Assembly (NCBI RefSeq): GCF_012940005.1
Contig: NZ_SPMX01000020.1
Location: 1 to 55,641 of the forward strand
Source of the DNA: Candidatus Accumulibacter contiguus
GTDB taxonomy: Bacteria > Pseudomonadota > Gammaproteobacteria > Burkholderiales > Rhodocyclaceae
Direction of reading: 5' to 3'
Length of the DNA: 55,641 nucleotides
This document shows, piece after piece, positions 30,976-40,768 of this stretch (position 1 is the first letter of the stretch; every line of letters begins with the position of its first letter). The position numbers were made by a program, and so were the translations under genes. Below the pieces are notes generated by a model. The model did no database searches, was not told the DNA's origin, and saw nothing but the letters and a program-made list of their open reading frames with translations.

Positions 30976-33289
30976 ATGGAACGTAAAAGCATGCCAGCGG
31001 ACTCGAGCACAGACGAGCAGACGGGCGCCGCCTGGAGCGAACGCCTGCGCCTGTACCGCGAGCAACTCGACTGCCGCTTTCCGCAGGTCAATGAGGTCTT
31101 CGAGGGCTGTCTGGTCGAGGCGTTGCGCGTGCTCACCGCCGATGGTGTCGCTGCCTACCTCGACTACGCACGTTTTCTGAGCCGCATGGGGCGTGGCGTC
31201 GAACCGGTGCTGGCATTCCTCGAGAAGTGGCCAGCGATTGCCGCAATCCTCGGTGAAGACGCCTTGCCGCCGCTCACCCGGACCGTGCACAGGCTCTGGA
31301 AATCACCGAATGGCAAGGCCATCACCCCTTTCCTGCAGAGCCTGGCGGCGGTCGCCCGACGGCTGGGGGCACGCGAGCAGATGCAACATTACCTGGACCT
31401 GGCGCTGGACTTCATGGAGCGCACCACCGGTTCAATCCATGGTATCCACCAGACCTTCGCCAGCCCAGGGCTACCGGAGTTTTTCGCGCAGGCGCCACGG
31501 CTGCTCAATGCGCTGACCATCGCCGGACTGAGAAACTGGCTTGACTACGGCATCCGCAATTACCACAACCATCCCGAACGACAGCGTGCCTACTTCAGCC
31601 TGCAGTCGGCCGACAGCCGCGCCGTGCTGCAGCGCGAGCGGCACGGCACGCTCCTGCTCGACAACGAACGCCGGCTCGATCTCTACCTGCGTGCCCTGTG
31701 GCAAGACAGCGCGCAACTGGTCCCCTACGCCAGCGACATCGATCAGGCACTGCCGCCGCTTCCCTACTACGACCCGTCGGGAATCCGCCTGCCCGACGTC
31801 CTCGATGACGCCAGCGGTGTTTCCGGCATCGACCGCTACCGCGTCACACTGGCCCATATCGCAGCGCATCGGCGCTGGAGCCAGGCGATGTTTGCCGACA
31901 ACTTCAGCCCCATGCAGCGCATGGCGATCGAGTTCTTCGAAGACAGTCGCATCGAGACGCTGATCCTGCGCGCGTATCCCGGCCTGCGTCGCAGTTTCCT
32001 GGCGCTGCATCCGAAGCCGGTGGAAGGTGCCTGCAACCCGGAGACTCATTCCTGCCTTCGCCATCGTCTGGCGATGCTGTCACGCGCCGTGCTCGACCCC
32101 GAGCACGGCTACCAGGACGTGATCCTGCTGGAGTTCGTGCGGCGCTTCCAGGAAACGCTGCAGCAAGGCGATTCGAGCAGCGAAGAAATCGCCCAGCTCG
32201 CACTCTCCTACGTCGCACGCACCCGACGTCAGAGCGACCAACTGGCCAGTGTCTTTTTTTACCGATAGCGAGGTCGGCTATCGCGACGACAATCGCCATC
32301 TCTGGCGCTTCCACGAGTTGAGCGACGACGAGGAAATGTTCAACGAGCAGCGTTCAACGACCACCGCCGCCGAGGTCGAACGCCTGCCGCCGCGCCACTA
32401 CCCGGAGTGGGACTACCAGAGCCAGAGCTACCGGCCGGACTGGGTGAGCCTCTACGAATCGCTGCACCCGAGTGCTGACGCCCGTGACATCGATCGCCTG
32501 CTGGAAAAACACGCAGCGCTGGCTCGGCGCCTGAAGCGTCTGCTGGATCTGCTGAGACCACAGGAGCGAGTCCGCATCCGCTATCAGGAAGACGGCAGTG
32601 AACTCGATCTCGACATTGCCATTCGTTCGCTGATCGATTTCAAGGGCGGCGCCCATCCCGATCCGCGCATCAACATGAGCCACCGCAGCAGCGGCCGCAA
32701 TCTGGCGGTGCTGCTCCTGCTCGACCTCTCGAAGTCGCTGGCCGACCGGGTCAAGGTCGGCACCAACGGTGGCGAACAGAGCATTCTCGAACTGAGTCAG
32801 GAAGCTGTATCGCTGCTCGGCTGGTCGATCGAGCAGCTTGGCGACCCCTTCGCCATTGCCGGTTTCCACTCCGACACCCGTCACGACGTCCGCTACCTGC
32901 ACCTCAAGGGCTTCAGTGAAAGCTGGGGTGATACCGTCAAGAGCCGCCTCGCGGCGATGCAGGCCGGCTATTCGACACGCATGGGTGCGGCGATGCGTCA
33001 CGCCGCGCACTACCTCGGCGCACAAAAAACCGAGAAGAAATTGCTGCTGGTCCTGACCGACGGCCAGCCTGCCGACGTCGACGTCCATGATCCGCGCCTG
33101 CTGATCGAAGACGCCCGCAAATCGGTCGGTGAACTCGACCAGAAAGGCATCTTCACCTACTGCATCAGCCTCGACCGCAAGGCCGACGACTACGTCAGCG
33201 ACATCTTCGGGCGGAGGTTTTCGGTGATCGACCGCGTCGCTCGCTTGCCGGAGCGGCTGCCCGAACTGTTCATGGCGCTGACCCGGTAG
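30976..33289 (+). CDS. cbbO: RuBisCO activase VWA subunit, interrupted by a single-base frameshift in a T7 run
   Basis: The first part (430 residues, to 32268) starts MERKSMPADSS and ends QLASVFFYR. The second part, in another frame, continues FFTDSEVGYRDDNRHLW to 33289. The switch is at 32254-32260, seven T after GTC; six T restore one protein of about 770 residues, the known size of CbbO. The C-terminal von Willebrand A domain has the metal site DLSKS (about residues 583-587 of the restored protein) in LAVLLLLDLSKSLADRV, and LLLVLTDGQPADVDVHD. CbbO binds the RuBisCO large subunit through this domain and acts with CbbQ. Without correction the VWA domain would need separate initiation; an in-frame GTG at 32249 exists, but no binding site was seen. 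Confidence 0.88.
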
Positions 33290-33625
33290 CGGGGAATTTG
33301 CCTGCTGATCCCTTTGGTGCCGGGGGCCCGCGCCTGGTTTCACAACAGACCGGAAAAGATGCGCTTGTCCGTTCAAGGACTCGTCTGGTATCGTTCCAGG
33401 CTTCACCGCAAGGTGGAGAATCGTGCTGCCTGGCCCGTTCGGCCGCTGAAAGCCTGTCGCCACCCCAGCCCCTGCTGCGGGTTGAGCGACTTCTGCCCGC
33501 AATACAAACCTGTTGAATGTCGATACATTCGGGCACGGCGCTAGCATGGGCGCAAGCCCAGCGCAGATCGCTCTACCCCTTCAACCTTCCCAAGCATCGT
33601 AGATTCCCTGACGGATGACCCCCCT
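33290..33625 (+). other. Intergenic region between cbbO and gmd
   Basis: 336 bases without a credible gene; short open frames here have no family-like sequence. The gmd promoter must lie here, but I see no clear -35/-10 pair and no sigma54 or CbbR site. Confidence 0.5.
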
Positions 33626-34750
33626 ATGACCTCCCATCAAAAGGTTGCCCTGATTACCGGCGTGACCGGCCAGGACGGCGCTTACCTGGCTGAATCCCTG
33701 CTCCACAAGGGTTACGAAGTGCACGGCATCAAACGCCGTTCCTCGCTATTCAATACCGACCGCATCGATCACCTCTATCAAGATCCGCACGAGCCCGGGC
33801 GGCGCTTCATTCTCCACCACGGCGACCTCACCGACTCGACCAGTCTGATCCGCGTCATCCAGGAGGTGCAGCCCGATGAGATCTACAACCTGGCCGCGCA
33901 AAGCCACGTGGCCGTGAGCTTCGAAGAACCCGAGTACACCGCCAACGCAGACGGCATCGGTGCCCTGCGCATGCTCGAAGCGATCCGCATCCTCGGCCTG
34001 GAAAAGAAAAGCCGCTTCTACCAGGCCAGCACTTCGGAACTGTACGGACTGGTCCAGGAAATCCCGCAGAAGGAAACGACCCCCTTCTATCCGCGCAGCC
34101 CCTACGCCGTCGCCAAGCTCTACGCCTACTGGATCACCGTCAATTACCGCGAGGCCTACGGCATCTATGCCTGCAACGGTATCCTCTTCAACCACGAAAG
34201 CCCGGTTCGCGGCGAAACCTTCGTCACCCGCAAGATCACCCGCGCCATCGCCCGTATCGCCCTCGGTCTGCAGGACTGCCTCTATCTAGGCAACCTCAGT
34301 GCCCTGCGTGACTGGGGCCACGCTCGTGATTATGTCGAAATGCAGTGGTTGATGCTGCAGCAGGACCACCCCGAAGACTTCGTCATCGCTACCGGCGTGC
34401 AATACAGCGTCCGCCAGTTTGTCGAATTCGCCGCGCTGGAGTTGGGCATGCGCGTGCGTTTCGAAGGCGATGGCGTCGATGAAATCGGGATCGTGACCCG
34501 AGTCGAAGGCGACCAGGCCAAAGTGAAACCGGGTACGGTCATCGTCCGGGTAGACCCGCGCTATTTCCGCCCGACCGAAGTCGAGACCCTGCTGGGCAAC
34601 CCCAGCAAAGCCCGTGAAAAACTCGGCTGGACGCCGACCACCAGCCTGCACGAACTGGTCCAGGAAATGGTGCTGGCCGACTACAATTCCGCCAGGCGCG
34701 ACGCACTGGTCAAACTCGCAGGCTTCAAGACCTTCGACCACAACGAATGA
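33626..34750 (+). CDS. gmd: GDP-mannose 4,6-dehydratase
   Basis: 374 residues of the extended short-chain dehydrogenase family. The NADP-binding motif is [16 protein letters not shown], followed by [29 protein letters not shown] and the catalytic triad elements STSELYG and [15 protein letters not shown] are intact. The product GDP-4-keto-6-deoxymannose is the substrate of the enzyme encoded next (fcl), 7 bases downstream. GDP-L-fucose made by the pair is used in exopolysaccharide or lipopolysaccharide. The protein is complete and of usual length. Confidence 0.97.
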   Translation: MTSHQKVALITGVTGQDGAYLAESLLHKGYEVHGIKRRSSLFNTDRIDHLYQDPHEPGRRFILHHGDLTDSTSLIRVIQEVQPDEIYNLAAQSHVAVSFEEPEYTANADGIGALRMLEAIRILGLEKKSRFYQASTSELYGLVQEIPQKETTPFYPRSPYAVAKLYAYWITVNYREAYGIYACNGILFNHESPVRGETFVTRKITRAIARIALGLQDCLYLGNLSALRDWGHARDYVEMQWLMLQQDHPEDFVIATGVQYSVRQFVEFAALELGMRVRFEGDGVDEIGIVTRVEGDQAKVKPGTVIVRVDPRYFRPTEVETLLGNPSKAREKLGWTPTTSLHELVQEMVLADYNSARRDALVKLAGFKTFDHNE

Positions 34751-34757
34751 GCAGATC

Positions 34758-35840
34758 ATGACGCCAACCCGAATCTACGTCGCCGGCCACCGCGGCATGG
34801 TCGGCTCCGCCATCGTCCGCAGCCTGCAGCAGCGCGGCGGAGCGACTCTGATCACCCGCACGCACGCCGAACTGGACCTCACCCAGCAGGCCGCCGTGCG
34901 CGCCTTCTTCGAAGCGGAAAGACCCGAACAGGTGTATCTCGCCGCTGCAAAAGTCGGCGGCATTCACGCCAACCAGACCTACCCGGCCGAATTCATCTAC
35001 CAGAACCTGATGATCGAGGCTCACATCATCCATGAATCCTGGCGCGTCGGCGTGCAGAAACTCCTCTTTCTCGGCAGCAGTTGCATCTACCCCAAACTCG
35101 CCCCGCAGCCGATGCCGGAAGAGGCACTGCTCACCGGCACCCTGGAAGCGACCAACGAACCCTATGCCATCGCCAAGATCGCCGGCATCAAGCTCTGCGA
35201 AAGCTACAACCGCCAATACGGCACCGACTACCGCAGCGTCATGCCCACCAACCTCTACGGCCTCGGTGACCACTACGATCTGCAGAATAGCCACGTCATT
35301 CCGGCGATGATCCGCAAGCTGCACCTTGCCAAACTCGCCGCCGCCCGCAACTGGCCGGCGATCGAACAGGACGAAACCAGAAACGGTCCCATTCCCCAGG
35401 AACTCAAGCGCCAGTTGCACGACACATGCACCTTGCAACTGGAGCCTTGCCTCACCTTATGGGGCACCGGCACCCCGATGCGCGAATTTCTCTACGTCGA
35501 CGACATGGCCGAGGCCAGTGTGCAAGTGATGAACCTGGCGCCGGCCACCTACCAGGCCCACACCCGGCCGATGCTCTCGCACATCAACGTCGGCAGCGGC
35601 GAAGAACTCACCATCCGCCAACTGGCCGAAACTGTTGCCCATGTGATCGGCTACCCCGGCCGTATCGAATTTGACCCCAGCCAACCGGACGGCACGCCAA
35701 GAAAGCTGATGGATATCTCGCGCCTGCACGCCCTGGGCTGTCGAGCCAAGGTGAGCCTGACAGAAGGGCTGGCCAGGGCTTATACCGACTTCCAGACCAG
35801 AAAACCTGTGGTGGGGGGAAAGTTGATGGCCAATGCATAA
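34758..35840 (+). CDS. fcl: GDP-L-fucose synthase
   Basis: 360 residues. It epimerises and reduces GDP-4-keto-6-deoxymannose to GDP-L-fucose. The NADPH motif is [14 protein letters not shown]. The catalytic residues Ser107, Tyr136 and Lys140 ([18 protein letters not shown]) are at the same numbers as in E. coli. [13 protein letters not shown] follows. Most homologues have about 320 residues; the excess of about 40 lies near residues 195-235, between [13 protein letters not shown] and [14 protein letters not shown], a loop insertion. ATG 34758 is chosen over the longer open frame because it fits the family start. Confidence 0.95.
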   Translation: MTPTRIYVAGHRGMVGSAIVRSLQQRGGATLITRTHAELDLTQQAAVRAFFEAERPEQVYLAAAKVGGIHANQTYPAEFIYQNLMIEAHIIHESWRVGVQKLLFLGSSCIYPKLAPQPMPEEALLTGTLEATNEPYAIAKIAGIKLCESYNRQYGTDYRSVMPTNLYGLGDHYDLQNSHVIPAMIRKLHLAKLAAARNWPAIEQDETRNGPIPQELKRQLHDTCTLQLEPCLTLWGTGTPMREFLYVDDMAEASVQVMNLAPATYQAHTRPMLSHINVGSGEELTIRQLAETVAHVIGYPGRIEFDPSQPDGTPRKLMDISRLHALGCRAKVSLTEGLARAYTDFQTRKPVVGGKLMANA

Positions 35841-35948
35841 ACGACCGCTGAACGGCGGAAAACAGGCCCTAAACTGGAGTAGAAAATTTCAGCCCCCGTC
35901 TCAAACCCAGTAGTGGCAAGGGTTTGCAAGGAGCGAAAAGGCCTCAAC

Positions 35949-35983
35949 AAGGGCCAGCCCCCTTGCCAGGGAACTGGCCCTTT
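35949..35983. terminator. Hairpin between convergent fcl and protease genes
   Basis: Outer stem AAGGGCCAG / CTGGCCCTT (9 base pairs) and an inner stem CCCT / AGGG with a TGCC loop. Only three T follow on the plus strand, so it is a possible bidirectional terminator and not a strong one. Confidence 0.45.
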
Positions 35984-36021
35984 GGCCATCAGAACGACTG
36001 TTTCGCTTTAGTCAGACCGAG

Positions 36022-39000
36022 TTACTGGGGCAAAAGCGGCGGGCAGTCCGTCCGCCCGTAATGCGCGCGGAAGGTGCGCAGGTCGGTACCGTCCACATCA
36101 CCATCCTGGTCGAAGTCAGCGGCGTCGTTGTACCGGACTTGACCCCTCCGCGAGCCGTAGGCCGCATTAAAGATGCCCAAATCCGTCGCGTCCACATCGC
36201 CATCACCGTCGAAGTCGCCCTTGCACGGTGGGACCGGCTGAATGATCAGGAAGGCGCTGCTCTGATCATCTTCGCTGACTACGCCATTGCCCGGGGTCGA
36301 ATCTGGATCGGGTTGATTCGCGGCCGCTACCTGAGCGATATTCTCAATCGATCCGGTGGCGGTCACCATAGCGGTGATCTGCAAGGTGGCGCTGCTGCCA
36401 TTGGTGATAGTCCCCAGTTGCCACAGACCGCTGCCTGAGTTGTAGCTCCCAGAGGAAGGCGTGGCAGAGACGAAGCTCAGGCTGGCGGGCAGCAGATCCA
36501 GGACTTGCACGCCGGTGGCGGCTTGAGGACCCGCGTTGCTCACCGTGATGGTGAAGCTGACGTTGCTGCCCAGGGTGGGAGTTGGGTTGTTCACCGTCAT
36601 GGCCAGACTGAGGTCAGCCCGGTCGATGGCGTTGGCCAGGTTGAGCCGCCCTCCGGTGACCGTGATCCCTGCCAGTGCCGGTATACGATCCGCGCTGCGC
36701 AGGATGCGATTGATGCGGTCCGGCATTGGCTCGTCATGAAGACCGGCCAGGAAGCCTACCGCGCCGGTTACATGAGGCGCGGCCATGGAGGTACCACTCA
36801 GGAAGGAATAGCCATTCGTGCCCTCGGGTACACCGATCCCGATGTCGTCCAGGTATACGCCGTCGGCAGTAACGGAAGAGTCAGTGTTCAAGACGAACAT
36901 CACCTGGAACGGGTTGGTGTAGAACGCCGGGTCGATCGGCGCGGTGTACAGCCGCCACTGGCCTTCGCTGCTGCCGGTGAGGCCGCCTACATAATAAATA
37001 CCTCCATAGTTGTACACCATCCAACCGTTCTGGCCGTTCTCCATGTTGTCGGAGAAGTAGGTCGTGGTGAAACTACCATCCGTTACGGCCACGTCGTCGA
37101 TGTAGTAACCGTCGTAGGTGATGCTGGAGTCCGTCACCAGATCGAAGGCAAACTTGGCGTCCGCGGTCCGGCAGGCATCGGGGACCGGTGCGGAAAACAG
37201 GGTCCAGTTAGCGACTAAGCCGTCCAGGTAACCAAGGTAGGTCCATACACCACTCCCATAACAGAATACGCGCAGTTCGTCAAAACCGCTTTCGATTTCG
37301 CCCCTCAGAGAGAAGGTCATCCAGGTATTCCCTGACGGCGCCACGGACAGATTCATCGTCGGGCTTTCCAGGGCGACGTAAGCGTTGTTGACATAGTTCC
37401 CATTGGGGCTGTCGGACCAGGCGTGGGTGGGGCTCTGGGACTGTTCCTCCGTCAGCGTCCACTGTGGTGATGATCCACCCATGACGTAATAGACATCCAG
37501 CCAGTCGGAGCCATATTCCAGGTCGTGTCGGGCATAGAAGCCCAGGGACAGCGGCCCCGACACGCCGCTCAGGTTAATCGGCGGACTGGTGAGCGCAACG
37601 GACTGGTTGTCGCTGTAGTTGCCGCCGGGGCTGTCGGACCAGGCGTGGGTCGGACTCTGGGACTGCTCCCCGGTGATGGACCACGGTGATGCCGCCGTCC
37701 AGCCACCGGATCCTGCTTCCATGCCGTCGAAGAAGGAGTCGCCCGGTCTGGGCCAATACTGAGTCCACCAGAAGGTGTTGAGGATCGAGTCCCCAGGCGC
37801 GCCCAGGTCCACCGAGTTCCGGCCGTAGTTGGAGAACCCGGCCAGCGCGTCATTGTGATTGGTGGCGGCCACGCTGATGATGTTGGGCAGGTCGTGGCTT
37901 GACGGGTAGTGGGGATCAATGTCGTTGTTTACAGCGTCGTTCCCCGCCGCCGCGACGAAAATGATCCCAGCATCGCCCAGAGCGCCAATGGCTGTCTTCT
38001 CGACCTCGTTATAGCAGCCAGTGCAGCCATAGGAAGCATTGACCGCCACCACGTTCACGCCGCGCTGCTTCATCATCAGGATGTATTGCAAGGCCTCCAA
38101 TTCAGCATCATCGTACAGATAACCGTCAGGCGAGAAGCCTTGGATCGCCATGATCTGGCCCGTCCAGTTGACTCCGGCTACTCCCTGGCCGTTGTTTCCC
38201 GCCGCCGCCATGATGCCGGCCACATGGGTGCCGTGGCCGTGGCCAACCGGGTAGGGGTCACTGTCGCCCATACCGGTATCGATGCCATGGATGTCGTCCA
38301 CATAGCCGTTGCCGTCGTCATCGATACCGTTGCCGGGTATCTCCCCCGGATTAACCCACATGTTGGCTTGCAGGTCCGGGTGGGTATAATCTACGCCGGT
38401 GTCCAGCACGGCCATGACGACACCGCTGGAGCCGGTGTGGTGAGCCCAGGCCTCGGTGGCGTCGATGTCTGCATCGACCACCCCGCCGGTTTGCCCGTAG
38501 TTGCACAGCGACCACTGACTACCATCGAAGTAGGGGTCATTCGGGGGGGTGCCCGGGCATCCCGCGGTGGGCCGCTTGCCATAGTTAAAGGAAGCCGCCT
38601 GCACGCGCGAATCGGCTTTCATCCGGGTCAGAAGCGCTGCAGTTGTCATCCCTTTGGGCCCCCGCGCCAGGGCGAAAACCTGGCCGGTCATGCTGGAAAG
38701 GCTGTCGAAGCTTTTGGCCAGGGTCAAGCCGTTGGTGCTCATCGCTTGGCTGGCCGTGGCTGCGTTAACCCCCTTCTTGAAGAGAAGCAGGATTTCGCCC
38801 TCCTTGTAATGAGCCTTGCGCGGCGCCGCCTGGCCCTTGGGGAGGAGAGAGGATTTTCCCGCCGCTGGAGCCCCCTTGGCAGAGGGCAGGATCGGTCCCG
38901 GGACGGTCAGGATACGCTCCCCTTGCGCGTTGGGCGCTACATCGATGCGTGGCAACACACTGCGCGTTGCCGGTATGGGTAGCGGCTTCTTGACGGGAAC

Positions 39001-39141
39001 CTGCGCCCGTTTCTGCAATGGAATGGCTCCGGCCGGTGGAGCGGCTTGCAGGCCAACGACCGGCAGCATACCCAGTACAGCCCCGACGGCCAAGGCGTTG
39101 CCGCAGGACTGCATGCGCTTGATACTCTTGATCCGCTTCAT
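36022..39141 (-). CDS. Secreted subtilase (S8) with inserted beta-sandwich repeats, DUF11 domain and C-terminal dockerin
   Basis: 1039 residues. Signal peptide to about 33, a Pro/Ala-rich linker, then an inhibitor-like prodomain (YKEGEILLLFKKGVN, 112-126). The S8 domain has Asp247 (AVLDTGVDYTHPDL), His303 (GHGHGTHVAGIMAA), Asn401 (VAAAGND) and Ser785 (SGTSMAAPHVTG). Between Asn and Ser about 330 residues are inserted (455-775), holding two similar copies around EEQSQSPTHAWSDSPNGNY and a third related sandwich. A DUF11-type domain follows (845-965). Residues 974-1030 form a dockerin: two calcium loops, DFDGDGDVDATD and DFDQDGDVDGTD, each followed by a helix ending in YG, flanked by Cys973 and Cys1033. 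The start overlaps the upstream cohesin-like gene by ATGA, so the two are coupled and probably bind each other. Confidence 0.92.
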   Translation of the reverse strand: MKRIKSIKRMQSCGNALAVGAVLGMLPVVGLQAAPPAGAIPLQKRAQVPVKKPLPIPATRSVLPRIDVAPNAQGERILTVPGPILPSAKGAPAAGKSSLLPKGQAAPRKAHYKEGEILLLFKKGVNAATASQAMSTNGLTLAKSFDSLSSMTGQVFALARGPKGMTTAALLTRMKADSRVQAASFNYGKRPTAGCPGTPPNDPYFDGSQWSLCNYGQTGGVVDADIDATEAWAHHTGSSGVVMAVLDTGVDYTHPDLQANMWVNPGEIPGNGIDDDGNGYVDDIHGIDTGMGDSDPYPVGHGHGTHVAGIMAAAGNNGQGVAGVNWTGQIMAIQGFSPDGYLYDDAELEALQYILMMKQRGVNVVAVNASYGCTGCYNEVEKTAIGALGDAGIIFVAAAGNDAVNNDIDPHYPSSHDLPNIISVAATNHNDALAGFSNYGRNSVDLGAPGDSILNTFWWTQYWPRPGDSFFDGMEAGSGGWTAASPWSITGEQSQSPTHAWSDSPGGNYSDNQSVALTSPPINLSGVSGPLSLGFYARHDLEYGSDWLDVYYVMGGSSPQWTLTEEQSQSPTHAWSDSPNGNYVNNAYVALESPTMNLSVAPSGNTWMTFSLRGEIESGFDELRVFCYGSGVWTYLGYLDGLVANWTLFSAPVPDACRTADAKFAFDLVTDSSITYDGYYIDDVAVTDGSFTTTYFSDNMENGQNGWMVYNYGGIYYVGGLTGSSEGQWRLYTAPIDPAFYTNPFQVMFVLNTDSSVTADGVYLDDIGIGVPEGTNGYSFLSGTSMAAPHVTGAVGFLAGLHDEPMPDRINRILRSADRIPALAGITVTGGRLNLANAIDRADLSLAMTVNNPTPTLGSNVSFTITVSNAGPQAATGVQVLDLLPASLSFVSATPSSGSYNSGSGLWQLGTITNGSSATLQITAMVTATGSIENIAQVAAANQPDPDSTPGNGVVSEDDQSSAFLIIQPVPPCKGDFDGDGDVDATDLGIFNAAYGSRRGQVRYNDAADFDQDGDVDGTDLRTFRAHYGRTDCPPLLPQ

Positions 39142-39761
39142 GATCTCTTCTCCTCATCGATCAGCTTCATTCTGCTCCTCGACGCCAGCAGCGCGACCAG
39201 ACCGGGCGCCAATAATGCGAGGGTGCCTGGGAGAGGTATCAAGTTGGGAGTGTTGACTTGGGCCAGGACGATACCGCTCGCGAGATCGTCATCCAGGACG
39301 GTGCCGTTCTCGAGAACAAAGTCGTCGAAGAACCCTCCACGGTCGCTGTCATAGAGCGACAGCGTGCTCATCCCATAGGCGCTACTCGTGAACTCCACGC
39401 TTGCGAGCAGAATGCGATCCCCTGCTAACGGTGGGAATGACACTTGTCCTCCCCCGGCTTCTACCTCCGGAGCCGTGCTGTTCACCCACCCTAACTCCCA
39501 GATCGACGCCACACTGGCGCTCGCTACCTGCAGGTGGGAAAGGTTATAAACCAGATCAAACCCCATGGAGATCAGACCGGGATTCGGGACGTTAGAGACG
39601 TAAAGATCCGCCCGAATGGTGTCATTCAGAGCGAGATTCCAGCTTGTCTCGTAGTTTCCGTCCTGGCCAAAGTCCAGATTGAAGACCAACTTTCCCGATG
39701 CCGGACCAGAGATGCCCAATAACAGGGCCGCTATCGGTGCGATCAGCTTTATTTTCTTCAT
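39138..39761 (-). CDS. Secreted cohesin-like domain protein with PEP-CTERM (VPLPA-type) sorting tail
   Basis: 207 residues. Signal peptide MKKIKLIAPIAALLLGISGP and on to about residue 23. Residues 24-170 look like a cohesin domain: LNDTIRADLYVSNVP, then SMGFDLVYNLSHLQVASASV, DRILLASVEFTSSAYGMSTL and LASGIVLAQVN. The C-terminus IPLPGTLALLAPGLVALLAS followed by RSR is a PEP-CTERM/VPLPA-like signal: proline motif, membrane helix and basic residues, here with a 12-residue tail. Such proteins are processed by exosortases and linked to the cell surface or matrix. GAGGGG lies 6 bases before the ATG at 39761; the upstream open frame is not used. The stop overlaps the start of the dockerin-bearing protease gene. 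The cohesin call is from pattern memory and needs a profile search. Confidence 0.78.
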   Translation of the reverse strand: MKKIKLIAPIAALLLGISGPASGKLVFNLDFGQDGNYETSWNLALNDTIRADLYVSNVPNPGLISMGFDLVYNLSHLQVASASVASIWELGWVNSTAPEVEAGGGQVSFPPLAGDRILLASVEFTSSAYGMSTLSLYDSDRGGFFDDFVLENGTVLDDDLASGIVLAQVNTPNLIPLPGTLALLAPGLVALLASRSRMKLIDEEKRS

Positions 39762-40768
39762 GTGCTTCCCCTCAAAAAGACCCCAACCCAAGGAACCAGA
39801 TGCCGCCGCCAGCGCCGTCGAACAGGATCGTTGGGCAATGGTGTCGGCTTCTCGGGGACTCTTGGAGCCGAGTTTGTAAAGGCAGTAACCTTCCGGTGGC
39901 CTTCTTCGCTCAACTCCATGGCGAAACAATCAGCATCGAAATCGGCCCGGTGCTCGCATCAGCCTCCAGCTTCAACAGACCAGTGTTTGCCATCTTCCCG
40001 CCCCCTATCTCGTTGCACGACGAATTGTCCGGAGCTTAAGATCGGTACGCCCCGAACGTATGCATGCAGCAAGTGATGACGATGCAAACAAGAAACGTGC
40101 CAGAAATAATATCATTGATTTAATGAATAAATACTTGCTATGGTGATACGCGGGATGGAATCTGTCTTTGCGTCTGGCGTGCAAAGTGGAAACTTTCTTT
40201 TCCGGGCAATCCAGAGCGAGTCATCTCCCGCAGCAGGGCTTGCCAAGATGTATTCGGCCGCGGCCGCTTGCATCAGACGAATGTCGCCTGAATCGGATTG
40301 TGGTACCACGCTCTGGCGGATCTTCCTCCAGCCAGCAGTAACTATTCGGTGGACCCGTAGTCCGTGGGCTGCCTGTCGGTGAATGTCAAGGTGGGTGGTG
40401 TTCCTCAAGTGGATATGCTAATCTATAACATATTGATTATAAAATACTATATTGGACTCATATCCACGTCTGGACCACTACCAAGACGCGCATCCTCAAG
40501 GGCTTCAAGGAAATGAATCAGGCACCCGTGGTGTTTCGTTGGAAGAAATTCGACAGGAAAGCTGCCTGATCTGTAGCCCATTTAATGGAACGAACTACTA
40601 GCGCATCACTTTGAATTTCACTCCGTGGGTGCTTGACTCCGGTCCACTCTCGCTTACAATCCCGGCAGGTTGTGCCGTATCAATGCTTCGCCTGACGAGT
40701 TCTTGCCAGATCATCGCCAGGGGAACAGCCGAAAATCACATTTTGTCGTCTACGTAATGAGGTGGGAA
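39762..40768. other. Long intergenic stretch with a gene fragment
   Basis: About 1 kb with no convincing complete gene. It holds the leader of the cohesin-protease operon, a sigma54-like promoter (40087-40102), an AT-rich zone around 40103-40140, and at 40429-40569 on the plus strand a 46-codon frame ending in VVFRWKKFDRKAA, which looks like the tail of a lost gene. I could not assign that tail to a family. Confidence 0.45.
40087..40102 (-). promoter_or_regulatory. Sigma54 (-24/-12) promoter candidate for the cohesin-protease operon
   Basis: On the minus strand TGGCACG-TTTC-TTGTT. The -24 element is perfect and the spacing to the -12 element is correct; only the C of TTGC is replaced by T. 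It lies about 325 bases upstream of the cohesin-like start. Many PEP-CTERM genes are known to depend on sigma54 and the PrsK/PrsR system, which makes the match meaningful. Confidence 0.5.

Noticed and set aside
40112-40408. Two overlapping open frames (plus and minus) in the intergenic stretch
   Set aside because: No binding site or domain; they overlap on opposite strands and neither resembles a known family.
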